A stretch of DNA of 64,000 nucleotides from Sutcliffiella sp. FSL R7-0096 (GCF_038595065.1 NZ_CP152003.1:3514001-3578000); one strand, 5' to 3'; positions 17,862 through 27,257 are shown, counted from the first letter of the stretch. The notes: generated by a model from the sequence alone, not told the origin. Program-made: numbers and translations.

Positions 17862-17964
17862 ATCCAGCTAATTTCCTTTTTAGACCTGAAAATGGCACGA
17901 TACAAAAAGACGCGTTTCTAAATAAACGCGCCCTTTAATGGAATAACTAAGTAGCTTCTTTTAG
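17862..17964 (+). repeat. Array repeat with ACGCG hairpin (site 15)
   Basis: A hairpin ACGCGTTTCTAAATAAACGCG followed by the core GCGCCCTTTAATGGAATAAC. The 23 bases from 17942 to 17964 (AATAACTAAG...TCTTTTAG) recur exactly at 61322-61344 next to an unrelated gene. Confidence 0.7.
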
Positions 17965-17980
17965 ATGATTTCAGCATCTT

Positions 17981-18187
17981 TTACTCAGTCAAATCAAAAA
18001 GCTTAGCAATAACATCAGAGCTACCTGGTGAAAATAGAATAATAGATAACCCAATCAACATAACACCCATAAAAGCTAACATAAAAACCTTTACCTTTCT
18101 GATAGAACCTAGTTTAATTGCCTGCGAACATGCTCTAAAAAGAAGAATAACCCCAATAAAAAGAATTACAAAATATTATAAACCCAT
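17981..18187 (-). pseudogene. Small membrane protein gene with stop at codon 4
   Basis: ATG at 18187 with GAGGTGA upstream. Codon 4 is TAA (18176-18178), after which the same frame is open for 64 codons with two membrane segments (VILFIGVILLF and MLAFMGVMLIGLSIILF) to a TGA-free end at the TAA 17981-17983. This reads as a 68-residue membrane protein killed by one substitution, probably TTA to TAA. No family recognised. Confidence 0.55.
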
Positions 18188-18228
18188 TAGATCACCTCAT
18201 TAATTTTTCAATCGGTTGAGGAAACTTT

Positions 18229-19011
18229 TTAAACTACTAAAAAGAAGTGACCACAATCGTATTCATCTAATTTCAAAATTTGTTTATAGTTTTCAAACCA
18301 AATTCCATTCTCCAGATCAAATCTTAATTTTTCCAGACATTTCATTGCATCTTCCCCTTTAGCAAGTGGAGAAGTTCCGCGCTGAAAATCATTGTCTAAA
18401 TATCGTTCAGGACTTCTCCAGCCTGTAAAGAAAAACTGATCAACCAAATCATATGGGAGTGGATAAGGAACAACAGTAACAGGACGTTCAATCTGCTCCT
18501 TAAGCAATTGAGAGAATTCCTTCATTGGTGGATGAATCCTATACGCATTTTCTAAAACTGGTTCAAAGTAATCAAACAACCAACAATCTTCTTCACATAA
18601 TCTAGGGTCTAGAGTGAATATGACGATCTTTCCATTCTCCTTTAAAACTCTCCTCATTTCTTGAAAACAAAGGGACAAATCTTGAAAATGATGAGATGCT
18701 AGAGTGCAAATAATCCCATCTATAGAAGCACTTTTTAACGGTATTCTCTCTGCAACTCCCTCTTTCCAATGGATATTTCTATGCTGTTTGCATTGGCTTC
18801 TCATAATTTCAGAGGGCTCAAGAGCAATGACATTATAGCCTACATCAGCAAGTTCATAGCTGTAATTGCCAGTTCCAGCACCAATATCCAATATGGTTGC
18901 AGAATGTTCTAAGTTGAGTTGTTGCAAGATAAACTGAGTGATGCGGGAATCTGCTTTTCTGGTAGTGTTATATGTCTTTCCTATTTTATTATAAAGGGGC
19001 ATGCTTTTCAC
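18229..19011 (-). CDS. Class I SAM-dependent methyltransferase
   Basis: A 260-residue protein with the Rossmann methyltransferase motif I, ILDIGAGTGNYSYELA (about residues 40-55), an acidic motif II (VIALEPSE), and the ASHHFQDLSLCFQEMRRVLK segment typical of Methyltransf_11-like enzymes. It should methylate a small molecule using S-adenosylmethionine; the substrate is unknown. The first in-frame start is GTG at 19011; the ATG at 19002 is a possible alternative. Confidence 0.85.
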   Translation of the reverse strand: MKSMPLYNKIGKTYNTTRKADSRITQFILQQLNLEHSATILDIGAGTGNYSYELADVGYNVIALEPSEIMRSQCKQHRNIHWKEGVAERIPLKSASIDGIICTLASHHFQDLSLCFQEMRRVLKENGKIVIFTLDPRLCEEDCWLFDYFEPVLENAYRIHPPMKEFSQLLKEQIERPVTVVPYPLPYDLVDQFFFTGWRSPERYLDNDFQRGTSPLAKGEDAMKCLEKLRFDLENGIWFENYKQILKLDEYDCGHFFLVV

Positions 19012-19204
19012 TTCTCTTTCATCAGTATTGGTCGGCGGTAGCTCCTAATAAAGCTGTCCGTTTATGATTTTAAACGTATCAATACCAAGAAAAGTTTAAC
19101 TTTATTTGAATTCTTTGGTTTAATATAAAAACTATGAAACTTTATTGTTAGTATATGCCAAGTTCCTGTCGTAAAGAGTATAGCAAGGGATTAATAAAAT
19201 TCTA

Positions 19205-19287
19205 TTTAATTCTAAATTGGTCCTTCCCACAACCTAAAAAAGAGCTCTAATCACTAATTGATTAAAGTGCCCGTCTGCAGAAGAACC
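19205..19287 (+). repeat. Array repeat (site 16)
   Basis: TTGGTCCTTCCC left segment, AAAAAAGAGCTCTAATC / GATTAAAGTGCCC hairpin and the core GTGCCCGTCTGCAGAAGAAC. The remaining part of 19012-19346 shows only a degraded core-like GCTCCTAATAAAGC near 19040 and no gene. Confidence 0.6.
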
Positions 19288-19346
19288 AACCAATACATAA
19301 TCAAATCTCCCTTTCATAGTAGAGAAGGGAGATTTATTGTTAAGAT

Positions 19347-19880
19347 TTATTCTTTTGATGAATGCATTAGATTAAATTCTTTGGAACCGTTTTTAGGAAT
19401 GCTCAAAATAGTCCAATCTTTATCCTTTATTTGTTTTCCAATAAATAAAATTTGTCCTAAATGATAACTTATGTGAGCTATTTCCGTTTGAATTGCTTGT
19501 AGTACACTCATTGGTTGTTTCCTTAAAGTTACAGTTTGATGTAATTGTTTTGCCTCGAGATTTTCCAGGGTATCAAATAGTAAGTTCCATCCATCTTCCC
19601 AATTTCGCATAAGGGTTTCCCTCGTCTCACCTCGATCAAAAAATTCCATATCCCTTTCCCTATACTGCTTTTCTCCATCAGTAATTAAAAAATCCCGCCA
19701 TCGAGAGTTCATATTACCAATAATATGCTGAATAATAATTGCAATATTATTAGATTCTGCATTGGGCTTCCAATGAATATCCTCATCGGACAATTGAATT
19801 AATGCCTTTTCTGCTCGCGATTTGAATTGTTTAAACTGCTGTATCACAATTGAAAGGTATTCCTTTTCGAAGTTATTCAA
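19347..19880 (-). CDS. DUF1572/DinB-like metalloenzyme-fold protein
   Basis: A 177-residue helical-bundle protein matching DUF1572 (YkkA-like, DinB/YfiT superfamily): NIAIIIQHIIGNMNSRWRDF near residues 45-64 and AHISYHLGQILFIGKQ near 138-153 supply the metal-binding histidines. DinB-fold enzymes often act in bacillithiol- or mycothiol-dependent transfer reactions. Here only the fold is supported. ATG at 19880 with AGGAGG upstream. Single-gene unit. Confidence 0.8.
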   Translation of the reverse strand: MNNFEKEYLSIVIQQFKQFKSRAEKALIQLSDEDIHWKPNAESNNIAIIIQHIIGNMNSRWRDFLITDGEKQYRERDMEFFDRGETRETLMRNWEDGWNLLFDTLENLEAKQLHQTVTLRKQPMSVLQAIQTEIAHISYHLGQILFIGKQIKDKDWTILSIPKNGSKEFNLMHSSKE

Positions 19881-19983
19881 AGTCTGTCCTCCTCATTTTA
19901 TGAGTTCTATTCTAAATGCTATTAAACATTTCTCCCATAACCTTCTATTTGTATTAAGGATACTACTATATTGAAATCTCTCT

Positions 19984-20310
19984 TTAGTTAATAAGCGATA
20001 TTGGGTAAAATATCCAAAAATCATCTATAAATACTACAGCTACAAATCCCACTATAATTCCCAGTCCAAGACATGTTGTAAAATGAATTTTACTTCGTAT
20101 AATATTAACGGTATAGCCCAGAGCCAAAGCTAGTAACACAAAGGTAAAACCTATAGTTATCTGGCCAATGCTAAATCCCGCAAGAACACTAAAGATGTAA
20201 ATTCCTAATGCTGCAACCCAATAAAATTGAGGTTTCCCTTTAGCGGCTAAAATTGTTGTTGCAATGGATATTGTAAAAGCCGAGAATGCAATCACTGAAT
20301 ATATTAGCAT
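19984..20310 (-). CDS. Four-TM membrane protein, unknown function
   Basis: A 108-residue protein with about four membrane segments and short loops (AAKGKPQFYWVAALGIYIF). GGAGAG upstream of the ATG at 20310. I recognise no family. Single-gene unit. Confidence 0.65.
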   Translation of the reverse strand: MLIYSVIAFSAFTISIATTILAAKGKPQFYWVAALGIYIFSVLAGFSIGQITIGFTFVLLALALGYTVNIIRSKIHFTTCLGLGIIVGFVAVVFIDDFWIFYPISLIN

Positions 20311-20454
20311 CCTTTTCTCTCTCCTTTCTCATTCAATTTCTTAATATAATTTTTATTGGATAATGGCGAATTAACAATGTATGTTTCTTTAACTTCCAAT
20401 ATATATTATATTAAACGTCCAGATTAAAATTTCCTTCTTTTTCCTACATTCTAA

Positions 20455-20543
20455 GTACTCTTACGAAACCCGAGTTGCCTCGGTTAGAATGAAAAATAGC
20501 GCTGATTCTTGTTAAAGGAAAGCGCCCGATAGTGGAAGGTCAT
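20455..20543 (+). repeat. Array repeat (site 17)
   Basis: CGAGTTGCCTCGGTTAGAATG, AAAAATAGCGCTGATTC, hairpin around TTGTTAAAGG and the core GCGCCCGATAGTGGAAGGTC. The rest of 20311-20617 holds only the upstream region of the membrane-protein gene. Confidence 0.7.
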
Positions 20544-20617
20544 TTCTATTAATTGAAATAAAATCATTAGTTGGTTTAATGAACTTAGTATGTACAATTC
20601 ATCTTGTTTCTTTGGCA

Positions 20618-21070
20618 CTATCTATTATTTGTATTTCTAATAATATCCTCTAGTTCTTTTTTTGTATCAGGGTGTAAAACAATCTTATTGGTAAGATCTA
20701 AAATAGAATTTTTAACCTTTCTCCCCCAGTTCCTTGAAAACGACCGCCAATCACATACCATTTCTAGGAGATATTTTCTGGGGATAGGCAAAGCCTGTTT
20801 ATTATTCGGATCAACAACCCAATATTCCCAATGATGCTTATTTTTATGTTGATGGTGCAGCCAGGCATATCTCCATTTCAATTCATCATCAGCACTTTTT
20901 TCTCCATTGTAAAAAAACTTCTTAGCATACGGTAAAAACTCATTTGGTGAAAATTTTGACCAATCATGAATAATGCCTTCTATGTATAATCCTTCTTTCC
21001 AGCATTCAATAAGCACGTTTAGTTTATGGTCAAGGATATAAAGGAAATACTTCCAACAAGCCTTTAACAT
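20618..21070 (-). CDS. DUF5662-family protein
   Basis: A 150-residue His/Trp-rich protein with the DUF5662 hallmark pattern: an N-terminal helix HKLNVLIECWKEGLY, then GIIHDWSKFSPNEFLPYAKKF (about residues 33-52), and WLHHQHKNKHHWEYW (about 69-83). The clustered His/Asp residues suggest a metal site, perhaps a hydrolase; this is inference. ATG at 21070 with AGGAGG upstream. Found in phage and accessory DNA of Bacillota. Confidence 0.8.
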   Translation of the reverse strand: MLKACWKYFLYILDHKLNVLIECWKEGLYIEGIIHDWSKFSPNEFLPYAKKFFYNGEKSADDELKWRYAWLHHQHKNKHHWEYWVVDPNNKQALPIPRKYLLEMVCDWRSFSRNWGRKVKNSILDLTNKIVLHPDTKKELEDIIRNTNNR

Positions 21071-21164
21071 AAAAAGCCTCCTATCTATCCAATAATTGTT
21101 GATTTGTATTTTATTTGAATATCAATTGCTTCTGGGTTAGTCCATAAAAGAAAAGAAATTTAAA

Positions 21165-21213
21165 ATGGCAACCTGATTTTCAATTCTTGCGCTCGATTGA
21201 AGAAGATACCATT
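21165..21213 (+). repeat. Array repeat core (site 18)
   Basis: AATGGCAACCTGATTTTCAATTCTT then the core GCGCTCGATTGAAGAAGATA. From here to 21443 I see no gene I can support; a 65-codon minus-strand frame at 21245-21442 lacks a ribosome site. Confidence 0.55.
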
Positions 21214-21443
21214 TTCTCGCTTATTGTCAGTATTTCAATGAGGTTTATTTATGTAAGACACTTGAAGTATAGGTAGATATTGAAAGTAAGGGTAACTTTG
21301 GGTCTATAGTGAAACAGAAAGTAATCCACTTCAAACTGAATAGGGATGAACTAGTATAAGTAAGATCGAACTGGTGGAAAACTTCTTCGTCCGACCTCCA
21401 AAAAGCTCTATCTCCTATCCTATGGAAACGAGGCTCTCTCATG

Positions 21444-22706
21444 TCATAATACAGTTTCAGAAGCTTGATTCAGTTTTTCTTCAGAATAAAAACTTGCTTT
21501 AGAGGGCTGAATATTAAAGATAAATAATATAATCGTTACTCCAAACATAATTAAGGTTCCTAATATGACAACAAACTGAATAGATATCAATTCCGCAATA
21601 ATTCCAAAAATTACTGTTCCAATAATGGTGAAAAAAGCTCCGATGAAACTATAAATACTACCAACCCGTCCCATTACCTCGACAGGAACATTATTTTGAT
21701 AAAAGGTGTAAATTCCTGTGTTAATAAAAGCCATTGAAAATGATAGAATGAAAAAGCCAATTGCTGCTACCAAAAATCCACCCGAAAAAGCATAAATCAT
21801 ATAACCGCTTGATACCATCAAGGATCCAAGACCAATCAGCCAAGAGGTAGCTACTTTTTTTACAATAATTATGTTTACTAAAGAGCCTGCAACTATTCCA
21901 GCACCAGCAACGCTTACCAGGAATCCATAATCTCCCTCTGATAAAGAAAGCACTTCAATAGCAAATGCTGCTTCCAGTGAATCTATAACCGTTGCTAAAA
22001 CCATGACCGCACTAAATAGTAAATAAATGACCATTATATAGATGTGTTTACGACTAAAATCAACAACTAATTTCCAATCTTTTTTCAAAACCTTTAAGCT
22101 GAGTTTTTCGTCTTTAGTTTCTATAAAATCATTTTTTTCTATATTAGGCATGGACATTGTGATTAGTGCTGCTAAAAAAAGGGCTACTGCATTAACATAT
22201 ATCGCAAAATTAGGGGTGCCACTCATAAATATGATACCCGCAATAGCAGGCCCGGTAACAAACGCTCCAGAATCAATAAAACTTACGAGGGAATTAAATC
22301 GTTTTCTTTTATCTTGAGGAATTAACTTAGTTATGTAAGTCATTGTTGTAGGACCAGCAATGGAACTAGCTATACCTATTAAAAATACAAGACCGTATAT
22401 TGTCCAAATAGATGAAAATAAGGGCAATAAAGCAATAAACACTGCCTGGAATATATTAAGCCACAATAAAAGATGCTTTTTATTTATTCGATCAATCAGA
22501 CTACCCGACCAAATGTTAGTAAATAAAGTAGATAAAGCTCTAATTATATATAGACCTGAGACAGCAAGTACCCCCATCTTATCAAGAACAATTAAGTTTA
22601 GTGCTAAAAAATACACCCATTCCCCAATACTTGAAATACCAATAATAGTCAATAAAATTGCAGGATATCTCCACGACTTTAAAATCATTTTTGTACGCAT
22701 TTTCAT
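21444..22706 (-). CDS. MFS efflux-type transporter under T-box control
   Basis: A 420-residue major facilitator protein with about 12 membrane segments and the loop 2-3 signature SLIDRINKKHLLL (family motif G-x-x-x-D-R). The TITKLIPQDKRKRFNSLVSF region resembles macrolide-efflux-like MFS proteins. The ATG at 22706 has AAAGGAG upstream. A complete T-box leader (22735-23035) precedes it, so expression should rise when a specific tRNA is uncharged. Export of an amino acid analogue or translation inhibitor is a reasonable guess. Confidence 0.88.
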   Translation of the reverse strand: MKMRTKMILKSWRYPAILLTIIGISSIGEWVYFLALNLIVLDKMGVLAVSGLYIIRALSTLFTNIWSGSLIDRINKKHLLLWLNIFQAVFIALLPLFSSIWTIYGLVFLIGIASSIAGPTTMTYITKLIPQDKRKRFNSLVSFIDSGAFVTGPAIAGIIFMSGTPNFAIYVNAVALFLAALITMSMPNIEKNDFIETKDEKLSLKVLKKDWKLVVDFSRKHIYIMVIYLLFSAVMVLATVIDSLEAAFAIEVLSLSEGDYGFLVSVAGAGIVAGSLVNIIIVKKVATSWLIGLGSLMVSSGYMIYAFSGGFLVAAIGFFILSFSMAFINTGIYTFYQNNVPVEVMGRVGSIYSFIGAFFTIIGTVIFGIIAELISIQFVVILGTLIMFGVTIILFIFNIQPSKASFYSEEKLNQASETVL

Positions 22707-22734
22707 TTTCACTCCTTTTTGAATTTAAATTTGG

Positions 22735-23035
22735 ACAATAAAAAAACTCACCCCCAAGACATTGTCTTGAGGACGAGTTATTGCGTGTCGCGGTGCCACC
22801 CCAGTTTGATAATATGTTACCATATTACCCTCATTAGATACTGTATTAACATCATACAAATACCCTAGCTCTATAACAGGAGCTCCTGTCACACTATCAC
22901 CTAGATGGATCCAATGTGCTGCTCAGAGGCTTGCTTCAGTAAATAAATCCTTACTCCTTTTCACCAAACGGAGCTCTCTGTGAATGATTACCTTTACCTA
23001 CTCTTCTCTTCATCGCCTTTAATATTATTTAACAT
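22735..23035 (-). ncRNA. T-box riboswitch leader
   Basis: On the minus strand: a Stem I region with AGAGAGCTCCGTTTGGTG, then CCTCTGAGCAGC, a long middle, and the invariant T-box GGGGTGGCACCGCGACACGC (22783-22802). An intrinsic terminator follows: ACTCGTCCTCAAGAC, short loop, GTCTTGGGGGTGAGT and T7 (22738-22779). The spot where the specifier codon should lie reads GAAGCAAGCC; GCA (Ala) fits best, with AGC (Ser) or CAA (Gln) possible. Uncharged tRNA would favour the antiterminator and transcription of the MFS gene. Confidence 0.93.
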
Positions 23036-23079
23036 TATCCAATATTCGGTTAATTTTGTAAATAGGTAATTTACAATTA

Positions 23080-23162
23080 ATTGAATATTCAATTATATGG
23101 CCCTTAAAATACAAAATGAGCACCGATTCTTCTTCAAGAATGGCGCCCTTTAACAGAAGACT
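23080..23162 (+). repeat. Array repeat with both arms (site 19)
   Basis: Left arm TATTCAATTATATGGCCC (inverted core), AAAATGAGCACC, hairpin TTCTTCTTCAAGAA and right core GCGCCCTTTAACAGAAGAC. Like sites 3 and 4 it shows the whole inverted arrangement in about 80 bp. Confidence 0.8.
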
Positions 23163-23651
23163 AAATTTCAAGATAATCTTAAAAGACTTTAATAATAGTC
23201 TTCCATTATTGACCCATTTAGTTGTAAAAGAAAACTTATAACTGCTTAATTAACTTTATGTCAGCATAATTATCAGCAACGTGTTCTTTGTCTCCGTATA
23301 TCCGATTAATTGCATTTAGTCCAAGTTTAGACCAAAATCTAAGAGTTCATTGAGAATAATTTCAAGGATGTGGGAGACTAAAAGACTCACAATCCAAGAA
23401 AACTCCCATATTCATCAGCTCTATTACCAAGTTATTATTCAACTAGTGCACCCTTTAACGAAATAATAACCAAATTATTATTTACTCCAACTTGGAATGA
23501 TTTCACCAAAATATGTACCAATTTTCTTAACTTTATTCATTACACAATTTATGCCTACTCTGAAAAAAACCAGTATTCCTTTGTTATTCAAAATACAAAG
23601 AGTACACGCATCAACTTTCGGAAATTTTAGAGTAGCTAAACACTTTACTTT
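23163..23651. other. Gap with weak core and open minus-strand frame
   Basis: About 490 bp without a supported gene. A core-like TGCACCCTTTAACGAAATAA lies near 23447. On the minus strand the frame of the 23652 MFS gene is open for 56 further codons after its TAA stop (with DACTLCIL in it); since the MFS is already full length this may be chance or a cassette remnant. Confidence 0.4.
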
Positions 23652-24914
23652 TTATTTCATTTTAACTATTGACGAAAAGCTTGTTACTATACCTAGTGAA
23701 AATAAATAAATGACGTTTAATAAAAAGATATAACTACCATCTATATGTTCTATAGCCCATCCTGCTAAAATGAAGGAAATTGGAACAATTAATTTTAAAG
23801 CCATTGAAGTAGTTCCTGCAACTCTCCCTAGCAACTCATTCGGTGTTTCCTCTTGTCTTATTGTTTTATAATGAATTACCAATTGGGACACACTAAATTC
23901 GGCTAATAACATTCCAAACGCCAGCATTATCCAGGTATTCGAAATGAAATAAATAAAACTACTTATACACATAATGAAAATAAAAGCAATGAATAAAATT
24001 CCTCGATTAAAATATTTTATAGATTTCTTTACAAATAAAGCACCTAAAAGACCACCTAGAGCTCCTGAAGAGAAAATTAAAGCCAACTCAGAAATACTTA
24101 TCTTTATATTATCTAAGGCATAAAAGATAAAAATGGCACTAGTCATAGAACTAGCAAGATTAATACTTAATACTATTAAACTGGCCAATTTTATAGTTCT
24201 ATTTGATAATATCGCGATCCACCCTTCTTTAATATCGGATAATATATTTTTTTTCGCTTTAATATTCTTTTGGGTTTCTGAATTTAAGTTTGAAGGTATA
24301 CTAACATTTATGACAAAACAAAAAAGTATAGATAATCCGAACAAAGTTATAATTAAGCTATAATTAGCTCCTAATTTAAGAAATATTAAACTTGCAAGAG
24401 TCGGACCAATTATATTAATAAGTGTACTCATAAAAGTTTTGGCCGAATTTGCTTGTGTAAGCTGTGATTTTTCAACTATCAGTGGTAAAATCGCATGTGA
24501 AGTATTGCCAAATGTGTACTTACTTAAATATAAAGCAAAGCCCAGAATGTAAAGAACCCAAAGATTCACAAGTGAATAAATTATTAAAAGCATCAATACA
24601 GAAATGACTACCATTTGTATGAAAATGGTTGAAATCATTAATTTTTTTCTATTAACTCTGTCGACTAAAACACCTATGAACATACCTAAAAGTATAGTCG
24701 GTAAAATTTCTACTGCTCTCATTGTACTCATTGCTAAAGAAGAGTTTGTTAGAGTATAAATGTATATAGGTAGCATAAAAGTGTACACATTAAAAGTTAA
24801 ATTCCCTACGTTGGAGCCTATATACAAAAAAATAAATTCTTTGTTAGACCAAATAGATTTTGTATTGGTTTTAACATATACCTGTGATTTATGTTTCTCT
24901 ACATTTGTTTTCAT
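23652..24914 (-). CDS. MFS transporter
   Basis: A 420-residue, 12-segment major facilitator protein with the loop 2-3 motif VLVDRVNRKKLM (about residues 81-92) and a long central loop of Lys/Asn residues between the two halves. It resembles the drug-efflux-like MFS proteins common in Bacillota. The 5' neighbour on the same strand, 49 bp away, is a DeoR-type regulator, suggesting one operon. Substrate unknown. Confidence 0.85.
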   Translation of the reverse strand: MKTNVEKHKSQVYVKTNTKSIWSNKEFIFLYIGSNVGNLTFNVYTFMLPIYIYTLTNSSLAMSTMRAVEILPTILLGMFIGVLVDRVNRKKLMISTIFIQMVVISVLMLLIIYSLVNLWVLYILGFALYLSKYTFGNTSHAILPLIVEKSQLTQANSAKTFMSTLINIIGPTLASLIFLKLGANYSLIITLFGLSILFCFVINVSIPSNLNSETQKNIKAKKNILSDIKEGWIAILSNRTIKLASLIVLSINLASSMTSAIFIFYALDNIKISISELALIFSSGALGGLLGALFVKKSIKYFNRGILFIAFIFIMCISSFIYFISNTWIMLAFGMLLAEFSVSQLVIHYKTIRQEETPNELLGRVAGTTSMALKLIVPISFILAGWAIEHIDGSYIFLLNVIYLFSLGIVTSFSSIVKMK

Positions 24915-24963
24915 GATCCCCCACCCACATTACCCCTCAGTTCTAAAATACTGTTGAATAAAC

Positions 24964-25737
24964 CTAATTATTTTCATTTTTTGAAACGAGTACTTCTACT
25001 CCTTGTGCTTTAATCATATCGATATTTTCTTTTGTTGTTTCTTCATCGGTTATTATTACATTTATCCCCTTTACAGGATACATACCAGAAAACATATCCA
25101 TACCGAATTTGTAATGCTCTATTAATGCGATAATCCTCCTTGAATTTTTATAAACAGTTTTATGAAAAACTGAAACTTCTGGAGTAGCTGTACTTAATCC
25201 TTTTGATGATAATGCACCAGCAGTGGCAAAACATAAATCCACCGTAAATTGTTGAGCAGATTCATTTGCTAGAGCGTCTGTGATATTACCTGAACTTTTA
25301 ACCTCTCCACCTATCAAATAAGTTCTTACATTCTCTAAATCCCTTAAGAAAAAAGCGATTACAACAGAGTTTGTAATTACAGTAAATGGAACATCATTTG
25401 GTAGGTATTTAAGCAAAACATAATGAATGGCAGCTCCACCAATAAACACTGTTTGATTTTCTTTAATATAAGAAGCTGCTAATTTTGCAATAGCATTTTG
25501 ATATATACTACCTTCTCCATATCTTTTTGAAGGAGGTTGAGCCATATTTCTAACATTAGGAATAGGTATTGCTCCACCATGAGTTCTCTTTAAAAGTCTT
25601 TGCTCTTCCATAATCGATAAATCCCGCCTAATTGAATCAATTGACATATTGAATCTATCCGATAAGTCTTTTGCTAACACACGACCTTTTTGTTCTAATA
25701 ACTTTAAAATTTCTTGCCTTCTTTCTTCAGAAAACAT
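24964..25737 (-). CDS. DeoR-family transcriptional regulator
   Basis: A 257-residue regulator with a textbook DeoR HTH at residues 1-55 (RRQEILKLLEQKGRV, DRFNMSIDSIRRDLS, LLKRTHGGA) and a C-terminal sugar-phosphate-sensing domain (GGEVKSSGNITD, ATAGALSSKGLSTATPEVS). AGAGGTG upstream of the ATG at 25737. Family members usually repress sugar or nucleoside genes and respond to a phosphorylated intermediate. Its likely target is its own operon with the MFS gene. Confidence 0.88.
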   Translation of the reverse strand: MFSEERRQEILKLLEQKGRVLAKDLSDRFNMSIDSIRRDLSIMEEQRLLKRTHGGAIPIPNVRNMAQPPSKRYGEGSIYQNAIAKLAASYIKENQTVFIGGAAIHYVLLKYLPNDVPFTVITNSVVIAFFLRDLENVRTYLIGGEVKSSGNITDALANESAQQFTVDLCFATAGALSSKGLSTATPEVSVFHKTVYKNSRRIIALIEHYKFGMDMFSGMYPVKGINVIITDEETTKENIDMIKAQGVEVLVSKNENN

Positions 25738-25982
25738 ATAAACACCTCTTTATCACAGTATTTTAGTGGTACTATATTCCATATTATTTCACGTTTGTTC
25801 CGCTTTGTAAATATTAATTTAGTTTTTTTTGCTTGTTTTTTCTCGTTTATTCATTTTTATTACTTTTTCAATTAAAAAAACCCCTTTCAGGGGCTTTAAA
25901 TTTCCTTATTTACAAACCAGTTTAAGTGAGGATTTTTACAATTTAAACTTCAATTATTATTTTAACGGAATATGTGAAAACG

Positions 25983-26003
25983 ATCTTCAACAATCTGGCC
26001 CTT
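25983..26003 (-). repeat. Inverted array core at the left end of the Tn554-like element
   Basis: ATCTTCAACAATCTGGCCC on the plus strand reads GGGCCAGATTGTTGAAGAT on the minus strand, a good match to the array core but facing the opposite way to all right cores. Confidence 0.75.
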
Positions 26004-26018
26004 ATATGTAGTATACCA

Positions 26019-26059
26019 GGGCGTAGTAATTAACGTTAATAACGTTAATTACTACGCCC
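26019..26059. terminator. Perfect 19-bp hairpin with T run upstream of tnpA
   Basis: GGGCGTAGTAATTAACGTT, a 3-base loop and the exact complement, followed by T5. This very stable stem-loop just inside the transposon end would stop transcription entering from outside. It also holds TTAACGTTA motifs related to repeats near the recombinase operon. With the DeoR promoter region it accounts for 25738-26168. Confidence 0.8.
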
Positions 26060-26168
26060 TTTTTGTTTCTTTATTTACAACATATATATAGTAGATAAAT
26101 ATAGTAAACATAGTTTTCATAGAAAGAGAAACAAAAATACATCACTATTGTTTTTGGAGGTGATGTTA

Positions 26169-27257
26169 ATGAAAGTGCAAGAGGTTTTAATTAATGACAG
26201 AAAAAGATATTTGCTTATTGATGGAGATAACAAACCTGTCGGTCCAGTTTTAAGGTTTCTTAAATATCTAGATAACATTGGAAAGGCCGAAAATACCTTA
26301 AAGTCATACTGTCATTATTTAAAGTTTTACTTTCAATTTTTAAACGAAAAAGAAAAAGAGTACAAGGAAGTGGATCTTAACCTTCTGGCGGAGTATGTAT
26401 CTTGGCTAAGAAGTCCTAATCAATCTACTAAAGTAATTCAATTTCAACAAACAAAAGCAAGGAGATCTGAGCGAACAGTTAATACTATGGTGACTTGCGT
26501 TCAGAGTTTCTACGATTATTTAATGCGAATTGAAGATTATGAAAAAGATCTATCAGAAAAAACAAAGAAGCAAGTGATTGGGAATTACCGATCGTTCAAA
26601 CCCTTTCTACATCATATATCAAAGGGGAAGCCACTTGATAAAAACATTTTAAAAATTAAAGAACCTCGGAGAGAGGTTTTAACACTTACAAAAGATCAGG
26701 TTCAATCTATTCATGATGCGTGTAGCAATATTCGAGATGCTTTATTGGTTCGAATTTTGTATGAAGGCGGTCTTAGAATTGGAGAGGCATTATCTTTATG
26801 GATCGAGGACTTTGATATTGGCTCTACCTCCATTCAAGTACGAGAATCTAAAACTGTAAACGGCAAAGGAAGAAGAGTATATGTATCTGGCGATACAATG
26901 AATGTTTTTCAAGATTACCTAATTGATTATCATGACGCGGATACCAATCATGTATTTATAAATCTAACTGGTCCTAATAAGGGAGAACCATTAAATTATC
27001 AAGCAGCTTTCGATGTAATTAAACGTATAAGAAAGAAAACCCAGATTGATATTACCCCCCATATGTTAAGGCATACTTATGCCACTGAGCTTCATGAACA
27101 AGGGGTAGAAATATCGATAATCCAAAAGTTGTTGGGTCATTCGAACGTTCAAACAACAATTAAGACTTATGTTCATCCCACCGATGTCACTATACGAAAA
27201 GAGTGGCAGAAAGCACATGACAAGATGAAAGGTGACAAGAATGATTTTATTAAATAA
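26169..27257 (+). CDS. tnpA: Tn554-type tyrosine recombinase TnpA
   Basis: About 362 residues, the same size as Tn554 TnpA. N-terminal core-binding domain and C-terminal catalytic domain with the conserved Arg in YEGGLRIGEAL, HMLRHTYATEL (H-x-x-R), LLGHSNVQTT and the nucleophile Tyr in IKTYVHP. ATG at 26169 has GGAGG eight bases upstream. It overlaps tnpB. It acts with TnpB and TnpC for site-specific insertion. Confidence 0.92.
   Translation: MKVQEVLINDRKRYLLIDGDNKPVGPVLRFLKYLDNIGKAENTLKSYCHYLKFYFQFLNEKEKEYKEVDLNLLAEYVSWLRSPNQSTKVIQFQQTKARRSERTVNTMVTCVQSFYDYLMRIEDYEKDLSEKTKKQVIGNYRSFKPFLHHISKGKPLDKNILKIKEPRREVLTLTKDQVQSIHDACSNIRDALLVRILYEGGLRIGEALSLWIEDFDIGSTSIQVRESKTVNGKGRRVYVSGDTMNVFQDYLIDYHDADTNHVFINLTGPNKGEPLNYQAAFDVIKRIRKKTQIDITPHMLRHTYATELHEQGVEISIIQKLLGHSNVQTTIKTYVHPTDVTIRKEWQKAHDKMKGDKNDFIK

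Noticed and set aside
21245-21442. 65-codon minus-strand frame downstream of the T-box MFS gene
   Set aside because: No ribosome site, and composition unlike neighbouring proteins; likely chance.
23481-23651. 56-codon extension in frame after the stop of the MFS gene at 23652
   Set aside because: The MFS protein is already full length with 12 segments; the open stretch has no family resemblance and may be chance.
26148-26168. Upstream in-frame starts of tnpA
   Set aside because: They overlap or precede the GGAGG ribosome site; the ATG at 26169 is correctly spaced and gives the expected family length.
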